This document shows positions 16,823 through 27,271 of a stretch of 64,000 nucleotides of DNA, piece after piece. A program made the translations under genes and the position numbers. The stretch is taken from contig JAVHWA010000155.1 of assembly GCA_032160165.1 (NCBI GenBank), positions 1 through 64,000 on the forward strand, read 5' to 3'. The stretch is from QHXM01 sp032160165 (GTDB lineage: Bacteria > Acidobacteriota > Blastocatellia > Pyrinomonadales > Pyrinomonadaceae). Every line of letters starts with the position of its first letter. The stretch's first letter is position 1. A model generated the notes under the pieces. It did not search any database and was not told the DNA's origin. It saw only the letters and a list, made by a program, of their open reading frames with translations.

Positions 16823-18058
16823 TCAAAACGCGACCGCTGTTTCGCGCGAGTCGGCCGGTTTCCACGGAGGGAGCGTCTTTCGCGCGGGCTTCTCTTTCTT
16901 CAACCCGAGCGCCCAGTCAGCCTGCATCAAGGTATGTATGTCGCGAGTGCCTTCGTAGATGATCGCCGCTTTGCAGTTTCTAAGATAGCGCTCGACGGGG
17001 TAGTCGTTCGAGTAGCCATTCGCGCCGTGAACCTCTATCGCCATCGAGGCAGCCTTCTCACTGCAGATGGTCGCCTGCCATTTGGCCAGGCTGGTCTCTT
17101 TGGCGTTTAGCTTTCCCTCGTTCTTCAGAAACCCTGCACGGAGCCAAAGCAGATGGCACATTTGATAGTCCGCTTCCATCAGCGCGATCTTCTGTTTGAC
17201 GAGTTGATGATTGGCTATCTTGGTGCCGAAGGTCTCTCGCTCAAGCGCGTAAGCGACGGACGCATCGCGCGAGGCTCTTATCACGCCAGTTGCACCCGAC
17301 GCGACTGTGTATCGTCCCTGCTCGAGCGCGAACATGGCGATCTTGAATCCTTCCCCTTCTTCGCCCACCATGTTCTCGGCAGGGACGCGAACATCCTGTA
17401 AAGAAAAGTATCCGGTGTTTCCGGCGCGGATCCCCATCTTGCCGTGGATGGTCCCGGAAGAGAACCCCTTCATCGAGCGTTCTATGATGAAGCATGACAT
17501 GCCGGTATGATCACGCTTGCGGCGCTTCTCTTCGTCGGTCCAGCAGAAGAAAAGGAAGTTGTCGGCCACATCGCCGGCGAGGCTGATCCACATCTTCTCG
17601 CCGTTCAGCACCCATTCATCGACTTCGCGGCGGGCAGTGGAGCGCGCGCCGACAACGTCGGACCCCGCACCCGGTTCCGTCAGGCCGTAGGTTGCAATCT
17701 TTTCGCCCCTGGCCTGCGGCACCAGGTACTTCCGCTTCTGTTCTTCTGTTCCCCAGGTCAGCAGCGTCAGACAGTTCAGACCTGTGTGTACGGACATCAC
17801 GACCCGCATGAAGGTGTCGACTGCTTCCAGCTCTTCGCAAACCAGTCCCAGCGAGATGTAATCGAAGCCGGCGCCACCATACTCTTCGGGGATACACACG
17901 CCGAGCAGATTGAGCTCAGCCATCTTGTCGAGGATCGAACGATCGAACTGCTGCTTTTCATCCAGTTCCTTGATACGCGGCGCGACCTCTTTCATGGCAA
18001 AGTCGCGTACGGTTTGTCTAATGGCCTTGTGGTCCTCGGTCAGTTCAAAGTCAATCAT
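16823..18058 (-). CDS. Acyl-CoA dehydrogenase
   Basis: FAD flavoprotein that introduces the alpha-beta double bond in acyl-CoA, passing electrons to ETF. From ATG 18058 it has 411 residues with the standard three-domain architecture: N-terminal helical (about 1-115), beta (YGLTEPGAGSDVVGARSTA, about 125-235) and C-terminal helical. The catalytic base is probably the Glu of IYEGTRDIHTL. Overall motifs lean towards the short-chain/glutaryl-CoA branch, but chain length is not predictable. A TTG six codons upstream is also in frame; ATG with AAGGAAG upstream is preferred. No other beta-oxidation genes are adjacent. Confidence 0.93.
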   Translation of the reverse strand: MIDFELTEDHKAIRQTVRDFAMKEVAPRIKELDEKQQFDRSILDKMAELNLLGVCIPEEYGGAGFDYISLGLVCEELEAVDTFMRVVMSVHTGLNCLTLLTWGTEEQKRKYLVPQARGEKIATYGLTEPGAGSDVVGARSTARREVDEWVLNGEKMWISLAGDVADNFLFFCWTDEEKRRKRDHTGMSCFIIERSMKGFSSGTIHGKMGIRAGNTGYFSLQDVRVPAENMVGEEGEGFKIAMFALEQGRYTVASGATGVIRASRDASVAYALERETFGTKIANHQLVKQKIALMEADYQMCHLLWLRAGFLKNEGKLNAKETSLAKWQATICSEKAASMAIEVHGANGYSNDYPVERYLRNCKAAIIYEGTRDIHTLMQADWALGLKKEKPARKTLPPWKPADSRETAVAF

Positions 18059-18152
18059 TCTCTGGTCTTCCTTCAAAAGGATGTGAATATCGGGTTTCGA
18101 GCAACCGCGTATCTTACCTCAGGCTGATGGGGAAGGTGAAGGCAGCGACGAA

Positions 18153-18221
18153 GTAGCGCATACTATCAGTTTGCGTTCGAACAACAGGAGACGACCATCT
18201 CAAGCTAACAGTTTGCGCTAC
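18153..18221. repeat. Short inverted/direct repeat between acyl-CoA dehydrogenase and cca
   Basis: GTAGCGCA at 18153-18160 pairs with TGCGCTAC at 18214-18221, and CAGTTTGCG occurs twice in direct orientation within the element. The right arm covers the cca stop codon. It may act in transcript termination; no T-run follows. Confidence 0.5.
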
Positions 18222-19606
18222 AGTCCACCGATAATTCTCTGCGCTGTCGCTCTCGCTTCTTCAAGCGTTTGCACGCGCCCGTCCAACTGCATCTCGTAAA
18301 CTGTACGGGTGATCTCGCCGATTCGCGGTCCAGGCTTGAGTCCCATTTCGAGCAGATGACGCCCCATAAGAAGCGGCTCGGGTGGACGCTCCTGGACGTT
18401 CAACTCTCGCGCGCGAGCGATGAACCAATCCTGTGCCTCGGCCGTGAACCACTCTTCGCGTGGGATCCAATCGGCGTTGCGACCGAGCGAATCCGCCTTT
18501 GCCACGCGGTACAAAAGCTCCAGCTCGCATCGCCGCGCGAGTCGGCGAAATGCGCCGTCACTAACTTCGTCCTGCTTCTTGTAAAACGCTCCCGGCTTCA
18601 GATGATCACGTACCAAAGCGATGGTTTGGGCGCGAACGTCGTATCCGTCCAGGGTATGAACATTCAAGCGATCGAGAAAGTCTTCGGTTGGCTTGACGCC
18701 GCCTTCTTCATGTCCGCGCGAGCGAATGCGTCCTTCGGTGAATTCTGTGGTGGCAGGTTTGCCGAAGTCATGGCAGAGAGCTCCCAGCATGACCGTCACC
18801 TGCTTTGCGCGCGGCAGATCGTCGATCAGTTCGCGTGCACGATCAACAGTCAGCCATGTATGAACATCGACCGTGCCTTCAGGATGCCATTCAGGCTCCT
18901 GCGGGACGCCGACCAGGGCCTTCAGTTCAGGAAAGAGTTGATCGAATGTGCCGAACCGGTGCAACCAGCGAAAACCTATTGAGGGTCGCCGCGCCCGCAG
19001 CAGGAGCTTTTCCAACTCGGCCCAGATCCGCTCACGCGCCAGATCGGTGAGATCGATAGCACGGCAAAGCTGGACACTTTCCGGTTCGATGTCGAATTCG
19101 TAGCGGGCAGCAAACTGCGCCGCCCGGAGAACGCGCAAGCTGTCTTCCGCAAAAGTTTCCGGCGATACGGCGCGCAAGAGTTTGCTGTCCAGGTCGGCCC
19201 GTCCGTTGTAAGGATCGATGATCTCGTCCGTTAGCGGGTCCTGAAGTATCGCGTTGACTGTAAAGTCTCGCCGCTTGGTTGCTTCCTCGATCGTAAGAGT
19301 GGGATCGCCTTCGATCACAAAGCCGCGATGACCTCGTCCGCTCTTGCGCTCGCGCCGCGGCAACGAAACATCCAGATCGCTTCCTACTTTATAAACGGTG
19401 AACGCTTCGCCAACTGCGTCTACGCGCCCGAACCTGTCCAGGATCTCCCGCAAGCGCAGAGGTTCGACTCCAAAGACCTCGACATCCCACTCGTGAGACG
19501 GAACTCCAAGGAGCGAGTCGCGCACGCAGCCGCCAACCAACATCGCGCGGCCACCCTCAGCCCGGACGATCTCGGCTAGTTCGACGACTTTTCCGTGAGT
19601 GGACAT
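18218..19606 (-). CDS. cca: CCA tRNA nucleotidyltransferase with HD domain
   Basis: Adds or repairs the 3'-CCA of tRNAs without a nucleic-acid template. The 462-residue protein has the class II nucleotidyltransferase head (about 15-150): LVGGCVRDSLLG, the metal-binding EWDVEVFG, and RRDFTVNAIL, then the RNA-binding neck (SLRVLRAAQFAARYEF) and a C-terminal HD phosphohydrolase domain (about 250-400; LGALCHDFGKP). This is the multifunctional Cca layout. The second carboxylate in the active site is Glu rather than Asp (DVE), tolerated in this family. The ribosome site is weak. Confidence 0.92.
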   Translation of the reverse strand: MSTHGKVVELAEIVRAEGGRAMLVGGCVRDSLLGVPSHEWDVEVFGVEPLRLREILDRFGRVDAVGEAFTVYKVGSDLDVSLPRRERKSGRGHRGFVIEGDPTLTIEEATKRRDFTVNAILQDPLTDEIIDPYNGRADLDSKLLRAVSPETFAEDSLRVLRAAQFAARYEFDIEPESVQLCRAIDLTDLARERIWAELEKLLLRARRPSIGFRWLHRFGTFDQLFPELKALVGVPQEPEWHPEGTVDVHTWLTVDRARELIDDLPRAKQVTVMLGALCHDFGKPATTEFTEGRIRSRGHEEGGVKPTEDFLDRLNVHTLDGYDVRAQTIALVRDHLKPGAFYKKQDEVSDGAFRRLARRCELELLYRVAKADSLGRNADWIPREEWFTAEAQDWFIARARELNVQERPPEPLLMGRHLLEMGLKPGPRIGEITRTVYEMQLDGRVQTLEEARATAQRIIGGL

Positions 19607-19636
19607 TGGAAAGGATGGTGGAGAGCGAAGCCCGAC

Positions 19637-20041
19637 TTATTCGTCAGTCTCGAACGACTCGTCTTCGAAGTCTTCGTCATCATCGAAACCGGAATCATCG
19701 ACCACGATCTGGATGCCCCGGGTCGATGGCAGACAGCTGATTACTTGTGCTCGTTCGATCTTCTTCAACTCAGACGCCGCCGTGTGCCAGAGCTTGACCC
19801 AAAAAGTGCGGGTGGCAGTGTGGACGGCGAAGGTAGAGCCATCGAGCATAACAGGGACCGGCTCTGCAATCGTTCCCTCCCGCAAAGTTTCGATAAGTTC
19901 GGGTATGTAGGGCTTGAACTTTTCGAACTGCACGATCACACCGGCCTCGTCTATTTCAGCCGGAGGCAACTCGATCGGTTCATCGCCTTCGAGCAAGAGG
20001 CGCGTTTCCGTCTGCAGGTTTCTCTTCTTTACAACAGGCAT
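19637..20041 (-). CDS. Unknown acidic protein
   Basis: A 134-residue soluble protein not recognised. The central part (about 20-105) looks like an alpha/beta domain (AGVIVQFEKFKPYIPELIET, TFAVHTATRTFWVKLWHTAA); the last 20 residues are almost all Asp/Glu (SGFDDDEDFEDESFETDE). It lies 30 bases upstream of cca on the same strand, and a heptamer array occupies the gap to the next upstream gene. The acidic tail may contact basic partners; inference only. Confidence 0.65.
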   Translation of the reverse strand: MPVVKKRNLQTETRLLLEGDEPIELPPAEIDEAGVIVQFEKFKPYIPELIETLREGTIAEPVPVMLDGSTFAVHTATRTFWVKLWHTAASELKKIERAQVISCLPSTRGIQIVVDDSGFDDDEDFEDESFETDE

Positions 20042-20052
20042 AGGTCAATTGG

Positions 20053-20174
20053 GGATTTCGGATTTGGGATTTCGGATTGCGGATTGAAGAAAAGTGGAGC
20101 CCTCCCTGACGCCCGGGCTACTGCCCCCTCCCTTAATCCGAATTCCGAATTCCGAAATCCGAAATCCGAAATCC
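20053..20174. repeat. Inverted heptamer array, consensus GGATTTC
   Basis: Five units at 20053-20087 (GGATTTC, GGATTTG, GGATTTC, GGATTGC, GGATTGA) face six units at 20133-20174 (TTAATCC, GAATTCC twice, GAAATCC three times) across a 45-base spacer. The array lies entirely between two minus-strand genes and ends 2 bases from the stop of the small membrane protein. Confidence 0.93.
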
Positions 20175-20176
20175 CT

Positions 20177-20353
20177 TCATTGGCTCTTCTTTATCAGATA
20201 GACACCGGAAGTGGCTTCAATGGTCGATACCACTACCGACGCGAAATAATTGCCGCCCGACATGTAAAGCATGAACGAGACGACGACAAATGCCGCGCTC
20301 ATTACCAACGCCGAGTAGCCCAGAAATTTGTACAGACTCTTGTTTAGAGCCAT
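20177..20353 (-). CDS. Small two-TM membrane protein
   Basis: A 58-residue protein, unknown family, with two hydrophobic segments (about 9-32 and 36-53) and a basic C-terminus (LIKKSQ). It starts at ATG 20353 inside a longer frame whose upstream portion overlaps glyQS antisense to nothing useful. It lies 29 bases downstream of the glycyl-tRNA synthetase stop on the same strand and is probably co-transcribed. The ribosome site is weak, so coding status is likely but not certain. Confidence 0.6.
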   Translation of the reverse strand: MALNKSLYKFLGYSALVMSAAFVVVSFMLYMSGGNYFASVVVSTIEATSGVYLIKKSQ

Positions 20354-20382
20354 AGCTGACAATCGAAGGCAGCGGCGGCCGC

Positions 20383-21810
20383 TTATTCGTTGCGGACCGG
20401 CGGTTGAAGCCGTTGGCGCAGATGCTCTGCCAGATCTGAGACGCGCACGCGTTCCTGCTCCCACGAATCGCGGTCACGAACGGTGACGGCCTCGTCCTCC
20501 AGCGACTGATGGTCAACGGTGACGCAGAATGGCGTACCGATCTCGTCCTGCCGAGCGTAGAGCTTGCCGATCCCGCCAGTGTCGTCATAAACAGCGCGCA
20601 GCACTGGCTGTAAACTGCGTTTGATCGCTTTCGCCATGCCCACCATCTCGGGTTTGTTCTTGGCAAGCGGCAACACGGCGGCTTTGATGGGCGCGAGCTC
20701 CGGATGAAACTTCATGATGACTCGCTTCTCACCCTTTTCGTTTATCTTTTCCGAGTAGGCATCCATCAGCACGGCGAGGACCGTGCGATTGACGCCCGCA
20801 GCAGGTTCAATCACGTATGGATAAAAACGTTCTTTGGTCGCCTCGTCAAAGTAAGAAAGGTCTTCAGTCGAATCGGGATTGAGCCGCTTGCCCTCTTCGG
20901 TTTCCGGTTTCTTCGAGTGCGCACGGAGATCGAAGTCTGTTCTATTAGCGATGCCCATCAGCTCGTCCCACTGACGTTCGTCGTCGGAACGTTCGGGAAA
21001 GAAACGATACTGTATATCGACGGTGCGCTTCGCGTAATGCGCCAACTCTTCCTTTGGCTGTTCATAATGCCGAAGATTCTCTGCCGAGATGCCCAGGCTG
21101 GTAAACCAGTTGAAGCAGTAGTCAATCCATTCCTGATGCACCGGCTCGTCTTCGCCCGGGCGTACGAAATATTCCATCTCCATCTGCTCGAACTCTCGCG
21201 TGCGGAAGATGAAGTTGCCGGGAGTCACTTCGTTGCGAAACGATTTGCCGATCTGAGCGATGCCGAACGGTATCTTGCGGCGCATCGTCGTCTGCACGTT
21301 TAGAAAGTTGATAAAGATGCCCTGCGCCGTTTCGGGACGAAGATACACAAGTGCGGACTCGTCATCTTCAGCCGTGGCGCCGACGTGCGTACGGAACATC
21401 AGGTTAAAAGGCCGTGGATCAGTCCATGCTGTCTTGCCGCAATTAGGGCATTTGATTTTGCTGAAATCAAATGCCAAAGCAGGCGCGCCTGCTTCTTCAG
21501 CCAGTTTGTCCGCGCGGAAGCGGCTCTTACATTCGCGGCAATCAACCAGAGGATCGCTAAACGTTTCTTCGTGTCCTGAGTATTTCCAGACCGAGCGATT
21601 AAGGATGATCGAAGAATCCAAGCCCTCCATGTCGTCGCGCTCGTAGATCATCCAGCGCCACCAAGCCTGCTTTACGTTGTTGCATAGCTCGATGCCGAGA
21701 GGGCCGTAATCCCACGCGCTGCCTAGCCCGCCGTAGATTTCAGAGGAAGGGAAGACAAAACCCCGCCGCTTGGCAAGGCTGACAATGGTCTCTATGTTCG
21801 GTGCTGGCAC
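20383..21810 (-). CDS. glyQS: Glycyl-tRNA synthetase, alpha2 type
   Basis: Class II aminoacyl-tRNA synthetase charging tRNA-Gly, the homodimeric form. With the GTG start at 21810 (AAAGGAAC 5 bases upstream) it has 475 residues, opening PAPNIETIVSLAKRRGFVFP and SEIYGGLGSAWDYGPLG. Motif 2 is FRNEVTPGNFIFRTREFEQM; an HxxxC-type zinc segment is seen (CRECKSR... CPNCG); the C-terminal anticodon-binding domain begins near 360 (LAPIKAAVLPL). The upstream in-frame ATG (21885) would add 25 residues, several encoded by a heptamer array, and lacks a ribosome site. Confidence 0.94.
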   Translation of the reverse strand: MPAPNIETIVSLAKRRGFVFPSSEIYGGLGSAWDYGPLGIELCNNVKQAWWRWMIYERDDMEGLDSSIILNRSVWKYSGHEETFSDPLVDCRECKSRFRADKLAEEAGAPALAFDFSKIKCPNCGKTAWTDPRPFNLMFRTHVGATAEDDESALVYLRPETAQGIFINFLNVQTTMRRKIPFGIAQIGKSFRNEVTPGNFIFRTREFEQMEMEYFVRPGEDEPVHQEWIDYCFNWFTSLGISAENLRHYEQPKEELAHYAKRTVDIQYRFFPERSDDERQWDELMGIANRTDFDLRAHSKKPETEEGKRLNPDSTEDLSYFDEATKERFYPYVIEPAAGVNRTVLAVLMDAYSEKINEKGEKRVIMKFHPELAPIKAAVLPLAKNKPEMVGMAKAIKRSLQPVLRAVYDDTGGIGKLYARQDEIGTPFCVTVDHQSLEDEAVTVRDRDSWEQERVRVSDLAEHLRQRLQPPVRNE

Positions 21811-21826
21811 GTGTTCCTTTGTGAGC

Positions 21827-21854
21827 CGTAAATCGTAAATAGTAAATCGTAGAT
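21827..21854 (-). repeat. Single-arm heptamer array ATTTACS in the glyQS leader
   Basis: Read on the minus strand (sense to glyQS): ATCTACG, ATTTACT, ATTTACG, ATTTACG, ending 16 bases before the GTG start codon. No opposing arm was found. The same unit in the same sense orientation precedes lysS. Confidence 0.85.
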
Positions 21855-21999
21855 GGCGATTCGGTAAAGCCGGAGTGCTGAACAATCTAGGGTATTCGTG
21901 TGTTGCTTATCCCACGCCCACGGAACCTGCTCGCTTTCACTAGTAGATCAATGATACGTTCAAGACAGTCCTCAATTCAGCCCGCAAGGAGAAAAACGC

Positions 22000-22518
22000 A
22001 TGAAGTCTAAAGAAGACCATATTGATTTCGAGTCATATATTTCCCGACAAATTGTCCCGGAAATAAGAAAGGCTGCCGGCGTCCCGCTCCTCGTGCTCCA
22101 GTGCATGGATTCTCGCTACCCACATCGAATCATACAAACAATGGACGCCGAGGGTTTACGCGGGAAATACGATCAACTGATATTAGCAGGCGCAAGCCTG
22201 GGAGTAATCCATAAGCGGGAGTGGCAGATCACTTTTTTGGATCAACTCGGCTTTGCGATCAAGGAGCATAACGTCTCGCAGGTCCTTATCCTGGATCACC
22301 GGGACTGCGGTGCTTACAAGAAATTACTCGATCCCCCTGTCACTCCGGATGATCCGGCGAAAGAGAAAGAGGCCCATATCAAGATCTGTATACAGGCCAT
22401 CAAAGTCATCCGTGGCAAGTTCCCGCAATTAACGAAAGTTCGTTCTTTGCTTCTGCCCATCGAAGACGTCGAAGAATTAGTCGCCTCGCCCCAAATCGTG
22501 ACCCGTTCGAGGTTCTGA
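22000..22518 (+). CDS. Beta-carbonic-anhydrase-like protein
   Basis: A 172-residue protein with the beta-carbonic anhydrase zinc motifs: Cys35, Asp37, Arg39 (LQCMDSRYPHR) and His100, Cys103 (LDHRDCGAY), in a Rossmann-like core. Beta-class enzymes hydrate CO2 with Cys2His zinc and an Asp-Arg dyad, all present here. However, it is short and the region around ILAGASLGVI lacks the usual RNAGN sequence, so it could be a catalytically altered family member. AAGGAG lies 9 bases before ATG. A hairpin follows the stop. Confidence 0.8.
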   Translation: MKSKEDHIDFESYISRQIVPEIRKAAGVPLLVLQCMDSRYPHRIIQTMDAEGLRGKYDQLILAGASLGVIHKREWQITFLDQLGFAIKEHNVSQVLILDHRDCGAYKKLLDPPVTPDDPAKEKEAHIKICIQAIKVIRGKFPQLTKVRSLLLPIEDVEELVASPQIVTRSRF

Positions 22519-22527
22519 AAGAAAGAA

Positions 22528-22557
22528 GAGAGGAGCACGACTGCTCATGCTCCTCTC
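22528..22557 (+). terminator. Hairpin after the carbonic-anhydrase-like gene
   Basis: GAGAGGAGCA (22528-22537) pairs with TGCTCCTCTC (22548-22557), loop 10 bases, starting 10 bases after the stop codon. No T-run follows, so it may need other factors. Confidence 0.55.
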
Positions 22558-22584
22558 GACAGGTTCGCGCGCGCGCCCTACGTG

Positions 22585-22752
22585 CTACTTGGCCGCTGGG
22601 GCGCTCGGTGCCGACGGGGCCGAAATGTTCACTTCAGTCTTTCGCCCTCCGAAGACTCCGAAGAAATAGAGCGCGATCAATACAACGATCACGAAAATAA
22701 CCAAGACAGCGACTACACCCGCGCTGCCTCCACCACCATTATCATCACCCAT
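22585..22752 (-). CDS. Small single-TM protein, 55 aa
   Basis: Short gene with a perfect AGGAGG eight bases... before ATG 22752. The 55-residue product begins MGDDNGGGGSAG, has one strongly hydrophobic segment (about 12-33, VVAVLVIFVIVVLIALYF) and ends in an Ala/Pro/Ser tail (NISAPSAPSAPAAK). The glycine-rich acidic N-terminus suggests it lies outside the positive side of the membrane. No family is recognised. It is convergent with the carbonic-anhydrase-like gene and 185 bases downstream of the OmpA-like gene on the same strand. Confidence 0.72.
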   Translation of the reverse strand: MGDDNGGGGSAGVVAVLVIFVIVVLIALYFFGVFGGRKTEVNISAPSAPSAPAAK

Positions 22753-22876
22753 AAATACAATCCTCCTTCGAAAGCTTGCAATTCAAACAGTCAGGGGAAT
22801 CTATTTCACGAAAATTGGCGGGGAACCAACGAAGCATTGTTACCACATGCCGAACATTAGTGACAAGCAAAAAAGC

Positions 22877-22921
22877 AACAGGTGACGAGTAAAATAATTA
22901 CATCGCCACCTGTCACCTGTT
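22877..22921 (-). terminator. Terminator downstream of the PEGA/OmpA-like gene
   Basis: AACAGGTGAC (22877-22886) and GTCACCTGTT (22912-22921) form a 10-bp stem. On the minus strand the stem is followed by GCTTTTTTGC, a T-run, 16 bases after the stop of the OmpA-like gene. The right arm is two CACCTGT heptamers. Confidence 0.75.
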
Positions 22922-22936
22922 TGCTATCGCTAAAAC

Positions 22937-23977
22937 TCAGCCGCGACGGGAACGGCGCGGTCTCGGGCTAGTGGGCGCCGGCTGTTCGTATCCTGAATCC
23001 GCGGTGGGCGTCGGCTGAGGCGCGTCGGCTCCCTGAGGCACGACCCAAAGTTCAAAGTAGTCAGTGTCTCTATAACCGCCATTGATAACCGATAAGCGTG
23101 CGGCATCAATTCCGCGCTGCATGACCAGGTAATCCTTGGCCCGCTTGATCAGGCGGTCCGCCTGCCCAGCTCGGCTACCGCGTCCGGCGTAGACGATGAT
23201 ATAGCCTTGAGAGGTCGGGCTGTTCTGCAGCTCGATTGCAAGGTTATCCAATCGGGCCTTGGTGTCGTCAAAGGCGGTGAACGGGAAACAGTCGTAGCAT
23301 TTTCTCTTAACTTCCGGCAGCGGAATAACATTGGTCGTAGCCTGCGCCGTCTGCCTGCAGACGCGCTCGCCGGAGCCATCATCTACAACCAGGATGGCAG
23401 CTACACGCTGTTTGCCCAAGCCGGTTGTATCGACCATGATCGTTGGCGTGCCTGCGCCGCTGACGATTTGAGCGGATGCCGGACTAACCGTCCATGTGTA
23501 GTTGAGCGCCGATGTTCCACCATAGGAAACATCAGAAGCGAAGGTGATCACGTCGCCATCGTTTACGACAGAAGGCGCAGAGACATTGACCGGATACGGG
23601 CATGGCAGCTTGGCTGGAATCGGAATCGACTTGGGCGCGTAGGCAAGGCCGATGCAATAGACGCGGCCCGCGTTGACATTGAACTCGCGCGTCCAGCGCT
23701 CTTCGTTGGGGAAGAGAATTTCAACTGTGTGCGTCCCCGGAGGCAAGTCCAGAAGTCGCTCGCTGAGAGTCGTCTCACCCGCAGGTTTGCCGTCAATCAG
23801 AATCGGATAGCCGCCGGGCGTCGTCGAGATTTTGACGCGGCCATAGCTCGGCTTCCTATCCGCATACGCCGATCTCACCAGCGACTGTGCGAAGAGCAGA
23901 GAAAGTGCGATCAGTGCAAAGCCGACTTTCACTCGTGTAGCATTTGAATAAGCGTTTGCTTCGTGTCTTTTCGCCAT
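22937..23977 (-). CDS. Secreted PEGA / PKD-like / OmpA-like protein
   Basis: A 346-residue exported protein. The N-terminal hydrophobic segment (about 17-39) is followed by a PEGA domain (about 46-113; KISTTPGGYPILIDGKPAGE, LDLPPGTHTVEI), an Ig/PKD-like domain (about 128-215; LNYTWTVSPASAQIVSG) and a degenerate OmpA-like domain (about 228-320; YIIVYAGRGSRAGQADRLIK, RAKDYLVMQRGIDAARLSVI). OmpA domains bind peptidoglycan through an Asp/Arg pair; this copy is divergent and binding is uncertain. The tail is Pro/Arg rich. It starts 2 bases after the PEP-CTERM gene stop, so the two form an operon. GAGGTG lies before ATG. Confidence 0.82.
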   Translation of the reverse strand: MAKRHEANAYSNATRVKVGFALIALSLLFAQSLVRSAYADRKPSYGRVKISTTPGGYPILIDGKPAGETTLSERLLDLPPGTHTVEILFPNEERWTREFNVNAGRVYCIGLAYAPKSIPIPAKLPCPYPVNVSAPSVVNDGDVITFASDVSYGGTSALNYTWTVSPASAQIVSGAGTPTIMVDTTGLGKQRVAAILVVDDGSGERVCRQTAQATTNVIPLPEVKRKCYDCFPFTAFDDTKARLDNLAIELQNSPTSQGYIIVYAGRGSRAGQADRLIKRAKDYLVMQRGIDAARLSVINGGYRDTDYFELWVVPQGADAPQPTPTADSGYEQPAPTSPRPRRSRRG

Positions 23978-23979
23978 GA

Positions 23980-24591
23980 TTACACCTCAGTCGAAGTTGG
24001 GAGATCCCTGCCGGGTTTGGTTAATCGATAGCGACGACGAGCGCCGGCTCCCAGAGCGGCGAGTCCTGAGCTAAGAAGCAACAAAGTTGCAGGTTCCGGA
24101 ATACTCGTGCAGGTGGTGCACACGGTCTCCTGGCACTGGGGACCTTCGCACTTGTTGGATTTGCAAACGCCTGTGGCGCAGATCAAGGGCACACCCGCGA
24201 GCGCCAGCCACGGAAACTTAAATCCACCGGGAATCCGGATCTCGCCGCAATCGCAAACCGTTCCGGAAACATCTCCCTCTTCGATTACTTCAATCGTTCC
24301 CTGCTGGCCTTGCTGTGTTCCAGCCGCGGTAGAGATCAGCGAAACTGGAGCAGCGCCGCCGTCTTGTTGCGGTGAACTCTGGTCTGGCCCTTTAACATCG
24401 CCGCTGATTGGCGCACCGGCCAATTGCGAAACGCTACGCAGGCGAAGTTCCTGAGTATGACCGCCGCTCTGCAGACCACCGAACACCTGGACAACGTCAC
24501 CGAACGGGACTGGTCCCGCCTGCGCGGGAATCGCCGCCAACAGCAGAACGCTGAGTATCGCAGCAACGGGGCGTATGGCTCGATTCCTCAT
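23980..24591 (-). CDS. PEP-CTERM sorting-signal protein, Cys-rich
   Basis: Substrate of an exosortase-type transpeptidase. From ATG 24591 (AGAAGGAG upstream) it has 203 residues: signal peptide 1-25 (SVLLLAAIPAQA), a low-complexity Gly/Gln region (about 60-110), a segment with eight Cys between 113 and 161, and the tripartite PEP-CTERM tag: IPEP at 164-167, hydrophobic 168-184, then RRR 185-187. PEP-CTERM proteins are cut at the tag and attached to the surface in polysaccharide-producing bacteria; the relevant assembly genes lie at 55-64 kb, although no exosortase is visible here. Confidence 0.88.
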   Translation of the reverse strand: MRNRAIRPVAAILSVLLLAAIPAQAGPVPFGDVVQVFGGLQSGGHTQELRLRSVSQLAGAPISGDVKGPDQSSPQQDGGAAPVSLISTAAGTQQGQQGTIEVIEEGDVSGTVCDCGEIRIPGGFKFPWLALAGVPLICATGVCKSNKCEGPQCQETVCTTCTSIPEPATLLLLSSGLAALGAGARRRYRLTKPGRDLPTSTEV

Positions 24592-24990
24592 CGTGTGGAA
24601 ACTCCTTCTAGGCTCTCCAGTTTGTAACTGGGCGCGAGGCACAGCCAAACCTTTAGGCTAATTTCGATTTATGAACTTTAAGAGACGGCTCACCCGCATG
24701 GGTCCGAGATTCCATTAGAACCAGGTCGCTATTGGCGGCCCGGTCCCGAAAGCTCGTCAGCCTTATCAAAACATCTGTAAATATGGAAACCGCGTGATGG
24801 GCTTTCCCTATTCGCTATGGAAAGACGGTTAATGCTGTGTGGATTCCAGTTTCGCGGATGCGATTAAACCCGCCTTTGCCCCCTGATGTCAAGAAAAAAC
24901 ACCGGGAATTAGGGAAAGAAAAAGACAAAAGCGGCGAAACCTCCCGGCCAATCCCGCTTTTGCCTTTTTCCCTAAAGATTCCGCTGGTAC
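24592..24990. other. 399-bp leader and intergenic region upstream of the PEP-CTERM gene
   Basis: 24909-24975 is the pnp terminator listed separately. The rest (24592-24900) is the upstream region of the PEP-CTERM gene and contains several short GC-rich inverted stretches, but I could not fit it to a c-di-GMP, sigma-54 or other named motif. Confidence 0.45.
24909..24975 (-). terminator. Rho-independent terminator of pnp
   Basis: Long stem between TTAGGGAAAGAAAAAGACAA (start 24909) and its partner ending at 24975 (CCGCTTTTGCCTTTTTCCCT from 24954). On the minus strand the CCGCTTTTGTCTTTTTC side gives a G+C stem then a T-rich tail, 16 bases after the pnp stop. Confidence 0.85.
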
Positions 24991-27129
<2,139 letters not shown>

Positions 27130-27234
27130 GTTTTGTCTCCTAAAACCGTCTGAGATGAATCGTGAGCGACGACGGTGCGCGTTGTGCAACCACCCTGACG
27201 TCTATTACCCCTGACGGCTTCTCAAAAATCGAAA

Positions 27235-27271
27235 GGCGGCGATAGTCCCTATCCGTGAGACCATCGCCGCC
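27235..27271 (-). terminator. rpsO-pnp intergenic hairpin/terminator
   Basis: GGCGGCGATAGTC (27235-27247) pairs with GACCATCGCCGCC (27259-27271) with one G-U. On the minus strand it is followed by TTTCGATTTTT. It lies 158 bases after the rpsO stop and 106 bases before the pnp start. It may act as a partial terminator or, as in E. coli, as an RNase III processing site controlling pnp; the latter is inference. Confidence 0.78.

Noticed and set aside
19595..20347. 250-residue plus-strand reading frame containing NPNSEFRNPKSEI
   Set aside because: It is antisense to a cca neighbour and a heptamer array; the recognisable motif is simply the GGATTTC array translated.
24660..24860. c-di-GMP (GEMM) riboswitch upstream of the PEP-CTERM gene
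   Set aside because: I compared the minus-strand sequence with the GEMM core and could not place the conserved GGGACGCAAAGCC-type segment.
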